Assembly: GCA_000961655.1 (NCBI GenBank)
Contig: LADR01000081.1
Coordinates: forward strand, 1-33,002
Direction of reading: 5' to 3'
Length of the DNA stretch: 33,002 bases
From: Desulfatitalea sp. BRH_c12
GTDB lineage: Bacteria > Desulfobacterota > Desulfobacteria > Desulfobacterales > Desulfosarcinaceae
Both the position numbers and the translations under genes were made by a program. How positions within the stretch are numbered: the stretch's first letter is position 1; every line of letters begins with the position of its first letter. A model generated the notes under the pieces. That model had not been told where the DNA came from and ran no database searches. It worked only from the letters and a program-made list of their open reading frames with translations. Shown here piece by piece: positions 24,153 through 32,720 of the stretch.

Positions 24153-24788
24153 ATGGCATCCTTGGAAAAACCGCCGATTAATGTGGACTATTTTGCGGAC
24201 CTGACCGGCGACATCGACGCGTGCGATGAAACCTGCCGCGAACAGATCGGTGATCGCATCAAACAATTGCGTGAAGACAAGGGCCTGTCCATCGAAGAAC
24301 TGGCCCGCCTCACTAATTTCGACGAACAGCTGTTGCGGGACATCGAAGACAATACGGTCAGCCCCCAATTGGGCACCATTATTAAATTGAGCAAGGCCAT
24401 GGACAGCGCCCTGCAGCGTCTCATTGCCGCTGAAGGCCGCATGGCGTATAGTGTCACGCGCAAAAACGAACGCAAGATCGTCACCCGTTCTTCTACTTCG
24501 CGTGGCCAGCGTCCGGCGTACACATACATGAGCCTGGCGCCCGAAGTCAAAGACCGGCACATGGAAGTATTGATGGTGCAGCTCGAGGAACTGGTGGATG
24601 CGGAGCCCTCCGTGCACGCCGGCGAAGAATTCATCCATGTCTTGGAGGGCACGGTTCTACTGCGCATCGGCGAGGAGCGTTTCGAACTGCTGCCCGGCGA
24701 CAGCGCCTATTACCTGTCCAGCACAGCGCACCTGCTGTCCGCCAAAGAAGGCCGTGCGAAGATTTTGGCGGTGATTTACAGCCAATGA
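24153..24788 (+). CDS. XRE-family regulator with C-terminal cupin sensor domain
   Basis: The 211-residue protein joins an N-terminal helix-turn-helix (about 30-85: IGDRIKQLREDKGLSIEEL, ARLTNFDEQLLRDIE) to a C-terminal cupin_2 barrel (about 140-208: HAGEEFIHVLEGTVLLRIGE, LLPGDSAYYLSSTAHLL). Proteins of this type sense small ligands or metals and commonly control adjacent catabolic genes. AAAGGAG precedes the ATG at 24153. The stop codon overlaps an upstream ATG of the next frame (24785), but that gene's better start is 24827. It probably regulates the gene after it, the operon before it, or both. Confidence 0.88.
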   Translation: MASLEKPPINVDYFADLTGDIDACDETCREQIGDRIKQLREDKGLSIEELARLTNFDEQLLRDIEDNTVSPQLGTIIKLSKAMDSALQRLIAAEGRMAYSVTRKNERKIVTRSSTSRGQRPAYTYMSLAPEVKDRHMEVLMVQLEELVDAEPSVHAGEEFIHVLEGTVLLRIGEERFELLPGDSAYYLSSTAHLLSAKEGRAKILAVIYSQ

Positions 24789-24826
24789 CCACGATGTCCC
24801 TTGGCAACGCTATCAAAGGAGACGCC

Positions 24827-26494
24827 ATGGACGGCAATCGCCAATGCGCGGCTTTAAGAACCTGCGTATCCCCTGAGGGCCGCTTTGTCTATGGATTGCA
24901 TCGCCCCTGCTTTTCCGTGACCAATTTGCGCACTGATGATTGGATTCAGCCCCTGGGTAAAACCGCTGATGGCCGCGAAAACATCAATGCGATCAATTTC
25001 CCGTCCGGCGACATCCATGAGACCGGCGCCGATCCCATCTACGAAATTGCAAACCCCTTCCCCTTCCGGGGGACCACCTTTATCGGCAAGCCATGGGCTG
25101 ACCAGACCGCCGGCGATTTGAGCCGCATCCGCATCCCGAGCCGCAAGCCGGCATCGCTGTCCCAAACCGTGCGCACAGCGTTTGCGGGGTTAAATGTGTC
25201 GGATGCGCAGATTGACCACTTCCTGGGTATTCTGCCGCGTCCTTTGCAACTGGCAGCCGCGGTATCCTCCAGCGACCCGGCCGACCTGGTACGCCTGGCC
25301 GGGGTGGCTTGCGACTTTATCCGCGACCCTGCCACCGGCCAGCCGTGCGGTCTGGTCTATACCGTCGATGCCGACGGCCGGTCCAAGCCCCACATCCGCG
25401 ACCAGCAGCTTTTCGATGCGGTGGGCAACAATCCTTGTTTACCCGATGCGTATAAAGTGGTCATGGTCCTGCGGCCGGGGGTTCAGGGCGAAAGCGAAAT
25501 CGTTGGCGAGTGGCGTGTCAATGGCAGCCATATTTTCGAGTACCTGCGGCGCAACAGCTATATTCCCTGGGGGCATTATGCCGCCAACATGGCCCATGAT
25601 GCCGTGCGCTATGCCGCCGGCGACCTGACCGCCGAAGATATCCTCGGTCTGCGCCATCTATACTACCAGCGCACGTATGTGCATCTGGCCGAGGCGCTCG
25701 GATTGGACAGGCCGTTCGGGCGCCGGACCCTGGCAGCGGCCGATCTTGAACGGCTGCGGCGTGCGATCGTCGCGGCACGGCGCCGCCCTGGATGTCCACC
25801 ATTGGCGTTGACCGCCACCTTGTGGGGCTGGAATTACGGATTTGATTTTGCGCCCAACGGCTATCGTTTGCACGCCTCGCATCAGCAGATCCACCAGCAG
25901 TTCGCGCTCGTTCCGGACACGGTGGCGGCCGCAGAGGAGAACATGGGCGAAAGTTTAGCCGCTTTTTCCTGCGGAGATATGATCCAGGCGTTCATCCAAG
26001 AGTACCGCCAGCACACCGGGCAACCATTTTTCGACACCTACCTGCAGGCGATCGCCTCCAACCGGCGCATGGACGGCCGTAGCGACCGCCCGACCGACCT
26101 GGTGGTCTATCAGGATGCGCGTGTCGTGCTCTTCGTGCCCAAGGCCCAGACATCCCAATGGGAATTGCAGTTGATGACCCGCACGGCAGTGGGCAACATC
26201 CTTGAAGCGGATGAGGCCATGCGCGATGCCATTGACCGCGCGATGCTCCTGGCCATGCAGATCCTGAGCGCCATGGGCGCTGCCATGATCACCGTGATTG
26301 AATACAGCAAACGCTTCACCATCACCGACGGCGACCAGCGCCTGATCTATGCATTTCTCCCGCGCCTGCCCGAGTCACCCGGCGCGTTCAGCGAAGCCCA
26401 GCTGCGCTGGATCAACGGCCACTATCCCGAAGACTTCGCACAGGCCTGCCGAATGCGGCTGCCCCCCGGCGTTGAAACGATGCAAGCAGGCTAA
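24827..26494 (+). CDS. Unrecognised 555-aa cytosolic protein, possibly HIT/GalT-like
   Basis: I do not recognise the family with confidence. ATG 24827 is preferred because AAAGGAG ends 5 bp before it; the frame is open from 24785. There is no signal peptide or membrane helix. The middle reads KVVMVLRPGVQGESEIVGEW, then IPWGHYAANMAHDAVRYAAG with DLTAEDILGLRHLY. The later stretch PNGYRLHASHQQIHQQFALVP places His349, His352 and His356 close together. That order resembles histidine-triad/GalT nucleotidyltransferases, where a DLT.EE helix precedes an HxHxH-like site, but the spacing is not canonical. It is the last gene of the acyl-CoA operon, directly after the XRE-cupin regulator, and its stop codon overlaps that of convergent glpD. 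Function open. Confidence 0.7.
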   Translation: MDGNRQCAALRTCVSPEGRFVYGLHRPCFSVTNLRTDDWIQPLGKTADGRENINAINFPSGDIHETGADPIYEIANPFPFRGTTFIGKPWADQTAGDLSRIRIPSRKPASLSQTVRTAFAGLNVSDAQIDHFLGILPRPLQLAAAVSSSDPADLVRLAGVACDFIRDPATGQPCGLVYTVDADGRSKPHIRDQQLFDAVGNNPCLPDAYKVVMVLRPGVQGESEIVGEWRVNGSHIFEYLRRNSYIPWGHYAANMAHDAVRYAAGDLTAEDILGLRHLYYQRTYVHLAEALGLDRPFGRRTLAAADLERLRRAIVAARRRPGCPPLALTATLWGWNYGFDFAPNGYRLHASHQQIHQQFALVPDTVAAAEENMGESLAAFSCGDMIQAFIQEYRQHTGQPFFDTYLQAIASNRRMDGRSDRPTDLVVYQDARVVLFVPKAQTSQWELQLMTRTAVGNILEADEAMRDAIDRAMLLAMQILSAMGAAMITVIEYSKRFTITDGDQRLIYAFLPRLPESPGAFSEAQLRWINGHYPEDFAQACRMRLPPGVETMQAG

Positions 26495-28059
26495 CCGGCC
26501 TGCGGCAGATAGCACGCACTGATGCGGTTGAAGTCTTCGACCTGCTGCTTTTGCCAGGCCTCATCGCGCTCCAGCTCCTTGGCCATCAAAGCGGCCACGC
26601 CGGGTGCGGCCTCCCTGGCTGCGCGGGCGTTGAGCAGCAGGCAGCGCGTGCGGCGCGCCAGGACATCGTCCACCGTGCGGGCCGCTTCCGCGCGCACGGC
26701 CCAGATGACTTCGCCTTTACAGGCCGGCAGATCCGGATGCAGAGGCGCCTTGAGAGTCGGGTCGGCCCGCAGCAGGTTCTGCAGCGCCGGCGCGTCCGAG
26801 CCATAAAGCGCAAAGTGTCCGAACTTTTCCGCTGTGCGGTGAAAGCCGTGAATGTTGAGCTGTTTGGTCACACAGGGCCGCATGGCCAAATTGGTCAGGG
26901 CCACGGCGTGATCGACGCAATCCTCGGCCATCTGGCGGTAGGTGGTCCATTTGCCGCCGGCGATGGTCACCAAGCCCGAATTGGAGATGTGAATGGTATG
27001 ATCGCGCGACAAGGTGGCGGTGTTTTTTTCATCACCGGCTTTGACCAGCGGCCGGATACCGGTAAAGATGCTCAAGATATCCTGCTCGGAAGGCACCTTT
27101 TCCAGGTAGGCACCAGCCGTCTCCAAAATAAAGGCAATCTCTTCCTGCAAAGGCTGCGGCTCGAGCGTACTGGTCGTGATGGGTGTGTCGGTGGTGCCGA
27201 CCAGCGTCTTTCCGAGATAGGGGATCGCGAACATGACCCGGCCGTCGCGGGTGTGCGGCACCATGATCGCGGAGGTGCCGGCCAGAAATGAGCGGTCGAA
27301 AACCAGGTGAATGCCCTGACTGGGCGCAATCATGGCAACGGCATCGGCATCGTCCATCCGGCGCACGCCGTCACAAAAGGGCCCCGTGGCGTTGATGACC
27401 ACTTTGGCCGCGAGGTTGTATTCATGGCCGTTCTCCACATCCTCGAACACCACGCTGGTCAGAAATCCCTGGTTGTCCTTGAGCAAACGCGTCACGCGCG
27501 CATAGTTGAGCAGGGCCGCACCCTGGTGCGCGGCGGTACGGACCAGATTGATCAGCAGGCGCGCATCGTCGAACTGACCGTCGTGATAAATGATGCCGCC
27601 ACGCAGGCCTTCGCGGCGGATATTGGGGATACGCTGCAGGGTTTCCTCTTTGGAGAGAATTTTCGAGGGACCGAAGCCGTAGCGGCCCGCCAGCATATCG
27701 TAGACCTTAAGGCCGATGCCGTAAAAGGGGGCCTCCCACCAGTCGTAGTTAGGCACGACAAACGCCATATCATGCACCAGGTGAGGGGCATTGTTGCGCA
27801 AGGTCCCGCGCTCCTTGAGCGCTTCCATCACCAGGGCGATGTTGCCTTGTTGCAGATAGCGCACGCCCCCGTGGATGAGTTTCGTGCTGCGCGAAGAGGT
27901 GCCTTTGCCGAAATCGCTTTGCTCCAGCAGCACGACCTCATAGCCGCGCGAAGCGGCATCGACAGCGATGCCGACGCCGGTGGCCCCTCCGCCGATCACC
28001 AGCATATCCCAGGGAGCGGTATGCGCTTCGAGTCTGCTTTTCATTTCATCACGATGCAT
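26491..28059 (-). CDS. glpD: Respiratory glycerol-3-phosphate dehydrogenase GlpD
   Basis: GlpD oxidises sn-glycerol-3-phosphate to dihydroxyacetone phosphate, reducing membrane quinone. The 522-residue protein (E. coli GlpD is about 500) has the FAD-binding Rossmann start MLVIGGGATGVGIAVDAASRG and the family signature GTSSRSTKLIHGGVRYL. Further motifs are DGQFDDARL, VINATGPFCDG, GKTLVGTTDTP and a C-terminal DAO_C-like helical domain. The start at 28059 has AAGGGGG upstream; ATG 28044 is an alternative. Its TAG at 26491-26493 overlaps the stop of the convergent gene, so no terminator separates the two operons. No glycerol kinase or facilitator is adjacent. Confidence 0.94.
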   Translation of the reverse strand: MHRDEMKSRLEAHTAPWDMLVIGGGATGVGIAVDAASRGYEVVLLEQSDFGKGTSSRSTKLIHGGVRYLQQGNIALVMEALKERGTLRNNAPHLVHDMAFVVPNYDWWEAPFYGIGLKVYDMLAGRYGFGPSKILSKEETLQRIPNIRREGLRGGIIYHDGQFDDARLLINLVRTAAHQGAALLNYARVTRLLKDNQGFLTSVVFEDVENGHEYNLAAKVVINATGPFCDGVRRMDDADAVAMIAPSQGIHLVFDRSFLAGTSAIMVPHTRDGRVMFAIPYLGKTLVGTTDTPITTSTLEPQPLQEEIAFILETAGAYLEKVPSEQDILSIFTGIRPLVKAGDEKNTATLSRDHTIHISNSGLVTIAGGKWTTYRQMAEDCVDHAVALTNLAMRPCVTKQLNIHGFHRTAEKFGHFALYGSDAPALQNLLRADPTLKAPLHPDLPACKGEVIWAVRAEAARTVDDVLARRTRCLLLNARAAREAAPGVAALMAKELERDEAWQKQQVEDFNRISACYLPQAG

Positions 28060-28123
28060 CGGTTCCCCCTTTTTTCCGAGTCCATCGGCCGGACACCAAA
28101 GACCTTGGCCGACAATACCGGAT

Positions 28124-28151
28124 CATGTAATCAAGAGGGCCGATTTGTCAA
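28124..28151 (-). promoter_or_regulatory. Candidate glpD promoter
   Basis: On the minus strand TTGACA (28151-28146) is followed after 16 bp by TACATG (28129-28124), a strong -35 and a weak -10. It would give a leader of about 55-60 nt to the glpD start at 28059. A motif match only. Confidence 0.35.
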
Positions 28152-28303
28152 TCGCGGCAATGCTTCGGCGGGTGATCGCGCGCGCCCTATTGGTTCTGGC
28201 ACTTCGAATCGGCCGTACAAACGCTGCCACGCCCCAGGCCAATCGCATGTAAAAAAACCTCTCTCAGGATACCCAAATTCGTTTTCGGGGTTAGCACGGA
28301 AGA

Positions 28304-28481
28304 GGTGATCCGGGTGGGTGGTCCGCGCCACGTCAGCCACGAGATTTAGTGAGGCATAAGGCGTGTGTAGGGCATGGGGCCGCAATGTTTGAGTGCAGCG
28401 AGTTTGCGGCCCGTCCGGAGCATGCCTTATTGCCTCACTTAATCGAATGGATTCTGGCGCGGACCACCTACCCGGATCACC
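28304..28481. repeat. 178-bp nested palindromic element (MITE-like)
   Basis: Three nested inverted repeats share one centre. The outer arms, 28304-28330 and 28455-28481, are 27 bp with one mismatch (GGTGATCCGGGTGGGTGG onward). The middle arms, 28348-28365 and 28421-28439, pair AGTGAGGCATAAGGCGTG with CATGCCTTATTGCCTCACT, with one mismatch and one bulge. The inner hairpin GGGCCGCAA/TTGCGGCCC (28377-28385, 28404-28412) closes an 18-nt loop. The outer arm recurs near 19895 in another intergenic region. The 560-bp gap between glpD and the NlpC gene otherwise holds only the glpD promoter candidate and no gene. Confidence 0.75.
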
Positions 28482-28619
28482 GGATTTCAGCACGATAAGT
28501 ATTGAGCCAAGTAAAGAATCTCAAAATAGCACGCTACTTGCAAAGATTTACATGTGATGGCCCTGTGCCACGCCCAGCTTTGGGTTGAAATCATCGTCAA
28601 CTGCCGGTAAAGGTACGGC

Positions 28620-29453
28620 ATGACTGCAAACAGCTCACCGCATGATTGGAAGGTATGGATATGGGCCGCACTTTGTCTGCTGCTTGTCTTTGCGGCGTGT
28701 GCCGGGCCCCGAAAGCCGGCACCTGCGCCGCAACCTGCCAGGCCGCAACCTGCCACGCCACAATCGATCGGTCCGAACGCGACCTCCTCCTCGGCTGAGG
28801 CGGCTGTCCCGGGCGTATCGTCGATCCACTACACCATCCAGGTCGGTGCCTTCTCTTCGGTCGAACGCGCTGCAAGTTATGCGCAACTCATGCAGGCCGC
28901 GGGTCTGGATGCCTACCATTTTGTCGACATAGACACCTTTTACAAGGTCCGTTTTGAACGGTTTGACACCAAGGAAGCCGCTCTGCGCCGGGCCTTTGAT
29001 TTGCAGAGCAAGGGTGTGATCGAAGAGTTCTTCATCGTTCAACCCCATCTGGACACCCTCGCCCTGGACAGTCGGGCCGTTTTGCGGAACGATATCGTTC
29101 TGGCGGCCAGGCGGTTTATCGGGATCGATTACCAATGGGGCGGCTCCTCGGTGGAAGAGGGTTTCGATTGCAGTGGCCTTACCATGACAGTGTACCGTCT
29201 GGTCGGTCTCGAACTGCCGCGCAGCGCCAGCCAACAGTACCAATTCGGCAAGGCAGTGGACCGTGACGCCCTTTTGCCCGGCGATCTGGTTTTCTTTGCC
29301 ACCGGCCGGGGCCGCCGGATTTCGCATGTGGGCATTTACAGCGGCCCGGATACCTTCATTCACGCCCCCGGCCGGGGCAAATCGATCCGTAGCGAGTCGT
29401 TAGAACTGGACTACTTCCGAAAGCGTTACATCGGCGCGCGCCGCTACTATTAA
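28620..29453 (+). CDS. SPOR-NlpC/P60 cell-wall endopeptidase, lipoprotein
   Basis: NlpC/P60 enzymes are cysteine peptidases that cut peptide stems of peptidoglycan. The 277-residue protein has a lipoprotein signal ending LLLVFAAC (Cys27), then a Pro/Ala linker. A SPOR domain follows (about 69-140: YTIQVGAFSSVERAASYAQL, FYKVRFERFDTKEAA), which binds denuded glycans at division sites. The C-terminal NlpC/P60 domain (about 155-277) contains the catalytic set Cys184 in GFDCSGL, His236 in ISHVGIY and His248 in FIHAPG. AAAGG lies upstream of the ATG. It stands alone; the transcript runs toward the decayed liv genes with only 85 bp of spacer, in which I see nothing. Confidence 0.92.
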   Translation: MTANSSPHDWKVWIWAALCLLLVFAACAGPRKPAPAPQPARPQPATPQSIGPNATSSSAEAAVPGVSSIHYTIQVGAFSSVERAASYAQLMQAAGLDAYHFVDIDTFYKVRFERFDTKEAALRRAFDLQSKGVIEEFFIVQPHLDTLALDSRAVLRNDIVLAARRFIGIDYQWGGSSVEEGFDCSGLTMTVYRLVGLELPRSASQQYQFGKAVDRDALLPGDLVFFATGRGRRISHVGIYSGPDTFIHAPGRGKSIRSESLELDYFRKRYIGARRYY

Positions 29454-29538
29454 CAAGCGATGCCAACAGTGTTCCATGGCCGAAAAGCCATGATGCATCA
29501 CATCGCCTTTCTACTTTTCTCGCCGGCACAGCCGGCAC

Positions 29539-30250
29539 CTACACTTCCAGATACTTGCTGCGCGCATCCGAGTCGGCCTGCAATTCGGCCGGGGTCCGCA
29601 ATAACCGATATGGGCCTTGCCCATCAGATACACCCGATCGGCAATGGACATGGCGACCTTCGGATTGTGTTCGACCAGCAGGATGGCAATTCCGGACTGG
29701 CTGATCTGCTTGAGAACATCACGCACCGCTTTGATCATGATGGGCGATAACCCTTCGGTGGGCTCGTCCACCATGAGCAGCTTGGGATTGCCATCAAGGT
29801 TCGCCCGATGGTAAGCATCTGCTGTTCACCACCCGACAAGTGGGCGCCCTTCTGATGCGTACGGTCCTTCATGAAAGGAAACTGTCGGAAGATCCTTTCG
29901 ATGGTCCAGGCATCCGGATCGGAACCATCGATCCGTCCACCTTTGACGCCCATCATCAAATTGTCCAGGACATTCAGGGTTGGAAATATCCGCCGCTCTT
30001 CAGGCACGTAGCCGATGCCTGCGCGCGCCACCTTGAACGGATCGAAGCCGGTGATATCGCGGCCACTGAAAAGGACTTTGCCGGAACTGGGCTTGCGCAG
30101 CCCCATGATGCTTTTCAAGGTCGTGCTCTTACCCATGCCGTTGCGCCCCAGAAGCGCCACGACTTCTCCTTTCCCGACATGCAAAGACATGTCCTGCAAA
30201 GCATGGCTTTGACCGTTGTAAGTGTTCAGTTTGGCCACTTCCAACAGCAT
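29539..30250 (-). pseudogene. livF: livF, branched-chain amino acid ABC transporter ATPase, frameshifted
   Basis: LivF is one of two ATPases of the high-affinity branched-chain amino acid importer. From ATG 30250 the frame shows Walker A GRNGMGKST, the LivF signature YVPEERRIFPTL and the ABC motif LSGGEQQM up to IGRTLMA. A missing base near 29791 then shifts the frame; Walker B and the rest (LLMVDEPTEGLSP, AILLVEHN) continue in another frame. A second missing base near 29595 shifts the last 17 codons (AELQADSDARSKYLEV), which end at TAG 29539-29541. The total length of about 237 codons matches normal LivF, so only two single-base deletions separate it from an intact gene. Confidence 0.9.
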
Positions 30251-30252
30251 TC

Positions 30253-30992
30253 TTACTCCTCCAATTCACCCAGTTAGGCGGATTGTACTTCGGGATTCTC
30301 CCTGATAGCGGCGGGCGTTCCGGTTGCCAGAATGGTGCCGTGATGCAAAAGGTGATCCGGTCGGCCAGGGAGAAGACCACATCCATGTCGTGTTCGATAA
30401 CACCATGGTCTTGCCATCGGTCAGGCGCCGGATCAATTTCACGGCATAATGGGTCTCATCGACCGACATGCCGGCCGCCGGTTCGTCGAGCATGACCAAA
30501 TCCGCACCGGTTGCCAGCGCCATGCTTATTTCCAGCGAACGATGCTTGCCGTAGGAGAGATTACCGGCCAGGCTGTTGCGATCGGCAGCCAGGTTGATAT
30601 GCTGCAGGATCTCGTCGGTTTCACGCGTCACGACCACCATCTTGTCCACCGAGCGGAAAAAATTGAAACGGATCCCCTTTTTGGACAACACGGCCAGCCG
30701 GATGTTCTGAAAAGTCGTCAGGGTCGAACGTGCTGGTGATTTGAAAGGAGCGACCCATGCCGCAGCGCTGGATCTGGCACGGACCGGCACCGGTGGTGTT
30801 TTTATCCTTGAAGTAGACCTTGCCCTGACTGGGGGTGTAGGTCCCCGTGATGATGTTGAACAGCGTGGTTTTGCCAGCGCCGTTGGGCCCTATGATGGCG
30901 TGGCGCTCGCCTTGTCGGACTTGCAGATTGACATCCGTCAGCACACTGAGGCCGCTGAAATCGTGCGACAGGCTTCTGGTTTCCAGGACATC
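30253..30992 (-). pseudogene. livG: livG, branched-chain amino acid ABC transporter ATPase, broken and fused to rhs
   Basis: The LivG sequence begins in mid-codon right after rhs sequence (QEWD | VLETRSLSHDFSGLSVL), without its own start codon. Walker A is GPNGAGKTT, followed by GMGRSFQITSTF. A missing base near 30727 shifts the frame, and STLTTFQNIRLAVL continues elsewhere, through the ABC signature region LSYGKHRSLEIS and Walker B LVMLDEPAAGMS. Further single-base losses lie near 30400 (before IEHDMDVVFSLADRI) and 30349 (before LHHGTILATGTPAAI). A TAA at 30274-30276 replaces the usual Tyr of SAYLGELEE. The original stop at 30253 is 2 bp before the livF start. livK, livH and livM are absent from the window. 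Confidence 0.9.
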
Positions 30993-31935
30993 CCACTCCT
31001 GGTCGGTGAATGTGTAGGCCACGTTCCCCAACTGAGGCGCACAGGTCGGCCGTTTCAGGCCATAGGGTTTATAGACGTCCGATTCGATCAGATAGCCGTC
31101 CGCATCGGTGATCAGGACCGAGCTGCCCAGGTGATCCTTGTGGTAGTACTGAACCGCATCGGACGTGATGCGGGATAGACGCTGATAGCCGCCGCCGAAG
31201 ATGTACTTGACCGGCTGACCGTTGCGAATTTCGTAGGTCTCGTCTACATAGATCACCGTGTCGCTGCCGCCCTGCTTTTTGACCCGCCGGCCGTTGCCGT
31301 CATATGTGAAACTTGTCAAGGCGGTCGATTCACCCGGGGGTTGATATTCGATGGTCAGCGGCATATTTTTCGGCATTGTAGGCGATGCGCCGCTCGGGGA
31401 ATTGGCCTGAGCCGGCCCCGTAACATGTGATTGTTTTCAGACGCTTCGAAGCTTCCACGCGGGTATAGCCGGCATAGACCGGATAGATGTCGTTGCGTGC
31501 TTCGGTGGCAAATGAAATGTATGAGCCGGACGGCGCATAATCGATCCGCTTGGGGAAAATCTCGTCTCCGGTCACTTTGTCATAGTCAATGGTGATGATA
31601 TTGCCGTTGGCATCCTCGATCTCATCCAACAGCCACTTGATCACACCTTGATCTGTTTGCAATTGCGCGTTGGCGGTAGTGCCGTAACGATAAATCCTGC
31701 CGTCCGGTGTGAGCACTTCCCAGCCTGTGCTGGAACTGAAAAAGTGAAATTTCGCAAAATTGCCTTCAATCCTTGCCCCATAAAACCTTTGATTGCTGCT
31801 GCTCCAATCCCCGCGGTAAACCAGTTCGATTCCGCCGTTATAGATAAAGGCGTCATTATTGTCGAAATGGATACGCTGCTTTTTAGAGCGTTCGATGGAG
31901 GCGGTGGACCCCATCGTGTGGACAACGGCACCCAT
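30990..31935 (-). pseudogene. Internally deleted SpvB/Rhs gene remnant, fused to livG
   Basis: Residues coded from about 31915 to 31365 form part of a SpvB-type N-terminal domain (GSTASIERSKKQRIHFDN, YRYGTTANAQLQTDQGVI, WLLDEIEDANGNIITIDYD, FPERRIAYNAE). The sequence then jumps to the Rhs core near the usual C-terminus (NMPLTIEYQPPGES, FTYDGNGRRVKKQGG, YYHKDHLGSSVLITD, YTFTDQEWD), omitting all FG-GAP and most YD repeats. The two parts meet at an A-run near 31365 and are one base out of frame. The second part, open from ATG 31376, reads straight into livG at about 30992. It is not a copy of the intact gene at 1-9266: the SpvB portions differ throughout. The 5' end is also truncated near 31915-31935. 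Confidence 0.85.
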
Positions 31936-32072
31936 CAGTTAAGCTCTAAATCGTCCTGGTTGTGGGGTAACGTTTCCCCTTGGTAGATGCTGAGGGCGTG
32001 TTCCGGGGGGTCCATCAAAATCCCCCCGGCGCGCACACCGATCCAGCATTGAAATACTTTTTACTTCTAATT

Positions 32073-32411
32073 TCAAGCAGCCTTGGCAAGAATAGGATAG
32101 AAGCCGAAATAAACCTCATCCGGTGTCCTGTTGTCAAGGCCTTGGTGAAAACGATCTCTGTTGTAGAACGAAAACCACTGTCTTAAGCCTGTTCGCAGCT
32201 GCTGGCCAGTATCAAATGCATGCAGATAAATGTACTGATGCTTGAGCGTCCACCACAGTCGTTCGATGAAAATATTGTCCTGCGCTCGACCCCGGCCGTC
32301 CATGCTGATTTTGATATTGCTTTCTTGCAATGTAGCAATAAACTCTTTGCTGGTAAATTGGGCACCCTGATCGGTGTTAAAAATTTCGGGTGCTCCATAG
32401 TGGTCGATTGC
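32073..32411 (-). pseudogene. IS3 transposase OrfB, C-terminal part only
   Basis: The frame from about 32411 down to TGA 32073-32075 encodes the second half of the DDE integrase core. YGAPEIFNTDQGAQFTS holds the second Asp. IKISMDGRGRAQDNIFIERL, with the catalytic Glu, is followed by WWTLKHQYIYLHAF. WFSFYNRDRFHQGLDNRTP leads to the C-terminus ILAKAA. The first Asp and everything before it are gone, so it is inactive. The cut joins orfA sequence directly. Confidence 0.9.
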
Positions 32412-32644
32412 CCGATCTGGCGGTACAGTTCATCAACAGTGTTGCCATGTTGCTTTTTGGTTTTCTGCCCCTTGTCAAAAAACTCGGCAGCGCCCTCGGT
32501 CAACTCCCGTTTCCAGTTAGTGATCATGGTAGGATGGACTTCATATTTGGCGGCAAGCTCGGCGGTGCTCTCCTCGTTTCTCAGAGCGGCCAGCGCCACT
32601 TTTGCCTTGAATTCCGGACTGTACTGTTTTCGTTTCTTGATCAT
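32408..32644 (-). pseudogene. IS3 transposase OrfA, 3' truncated
   Basis: ATG 32642-32644, with AAAGGAG upstream, opens an IS3/IS911-type OrfA: KRKQYSPEFKAKVALAALRN, STAELAAKYEVHPTMITNWK (helix-turn-helix) and the start of the leucine zipper VDELYRQIGQ near residues 70-79. The remaining zipper and the frameshift region are missing. After residue 79 the frame runs out of phase through orfB, ending near 32183. Confidence 0.9.
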
Positions 32645-32720
32645 GAAAGCTCCTTTCAGGATGATGACTCAGAGCTTAGCACATTGTTCAGTTTTTGGGG
32701 ACCACCGCAACCACCGCAGA

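Larger units (their letters stand above)
32009..32704 (-). mobile_element. IS3-family insertion sequence, internally deleted
   Basis: The outer end on the minus strand starts TGGTCCCCAAAAACTGAACA at 32704, with the TG terminus of IS3 elements. The other end is probably the GGTCCATCAAAATC stretch at 32009-32022, whose GGTCC...CAAAA core resembles the first end; that boundary is approximate. Between them lie the 5' part of orfA and the 3' part of orfB, with the middle missing, leaving about 0.7 kb instead of the usual 1.2 kb or so. The element sits just upstream of the rhs/liv remnant and cannot transpose on its own. Confidence 0.75.

Noticed and set aside
29511-31376. Programmed frameshifting in livF or livG
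   Set aside because: There are several unrelated shift points without slippery heptamers, plus a nonsense codon and a lost start; decay explains them better.
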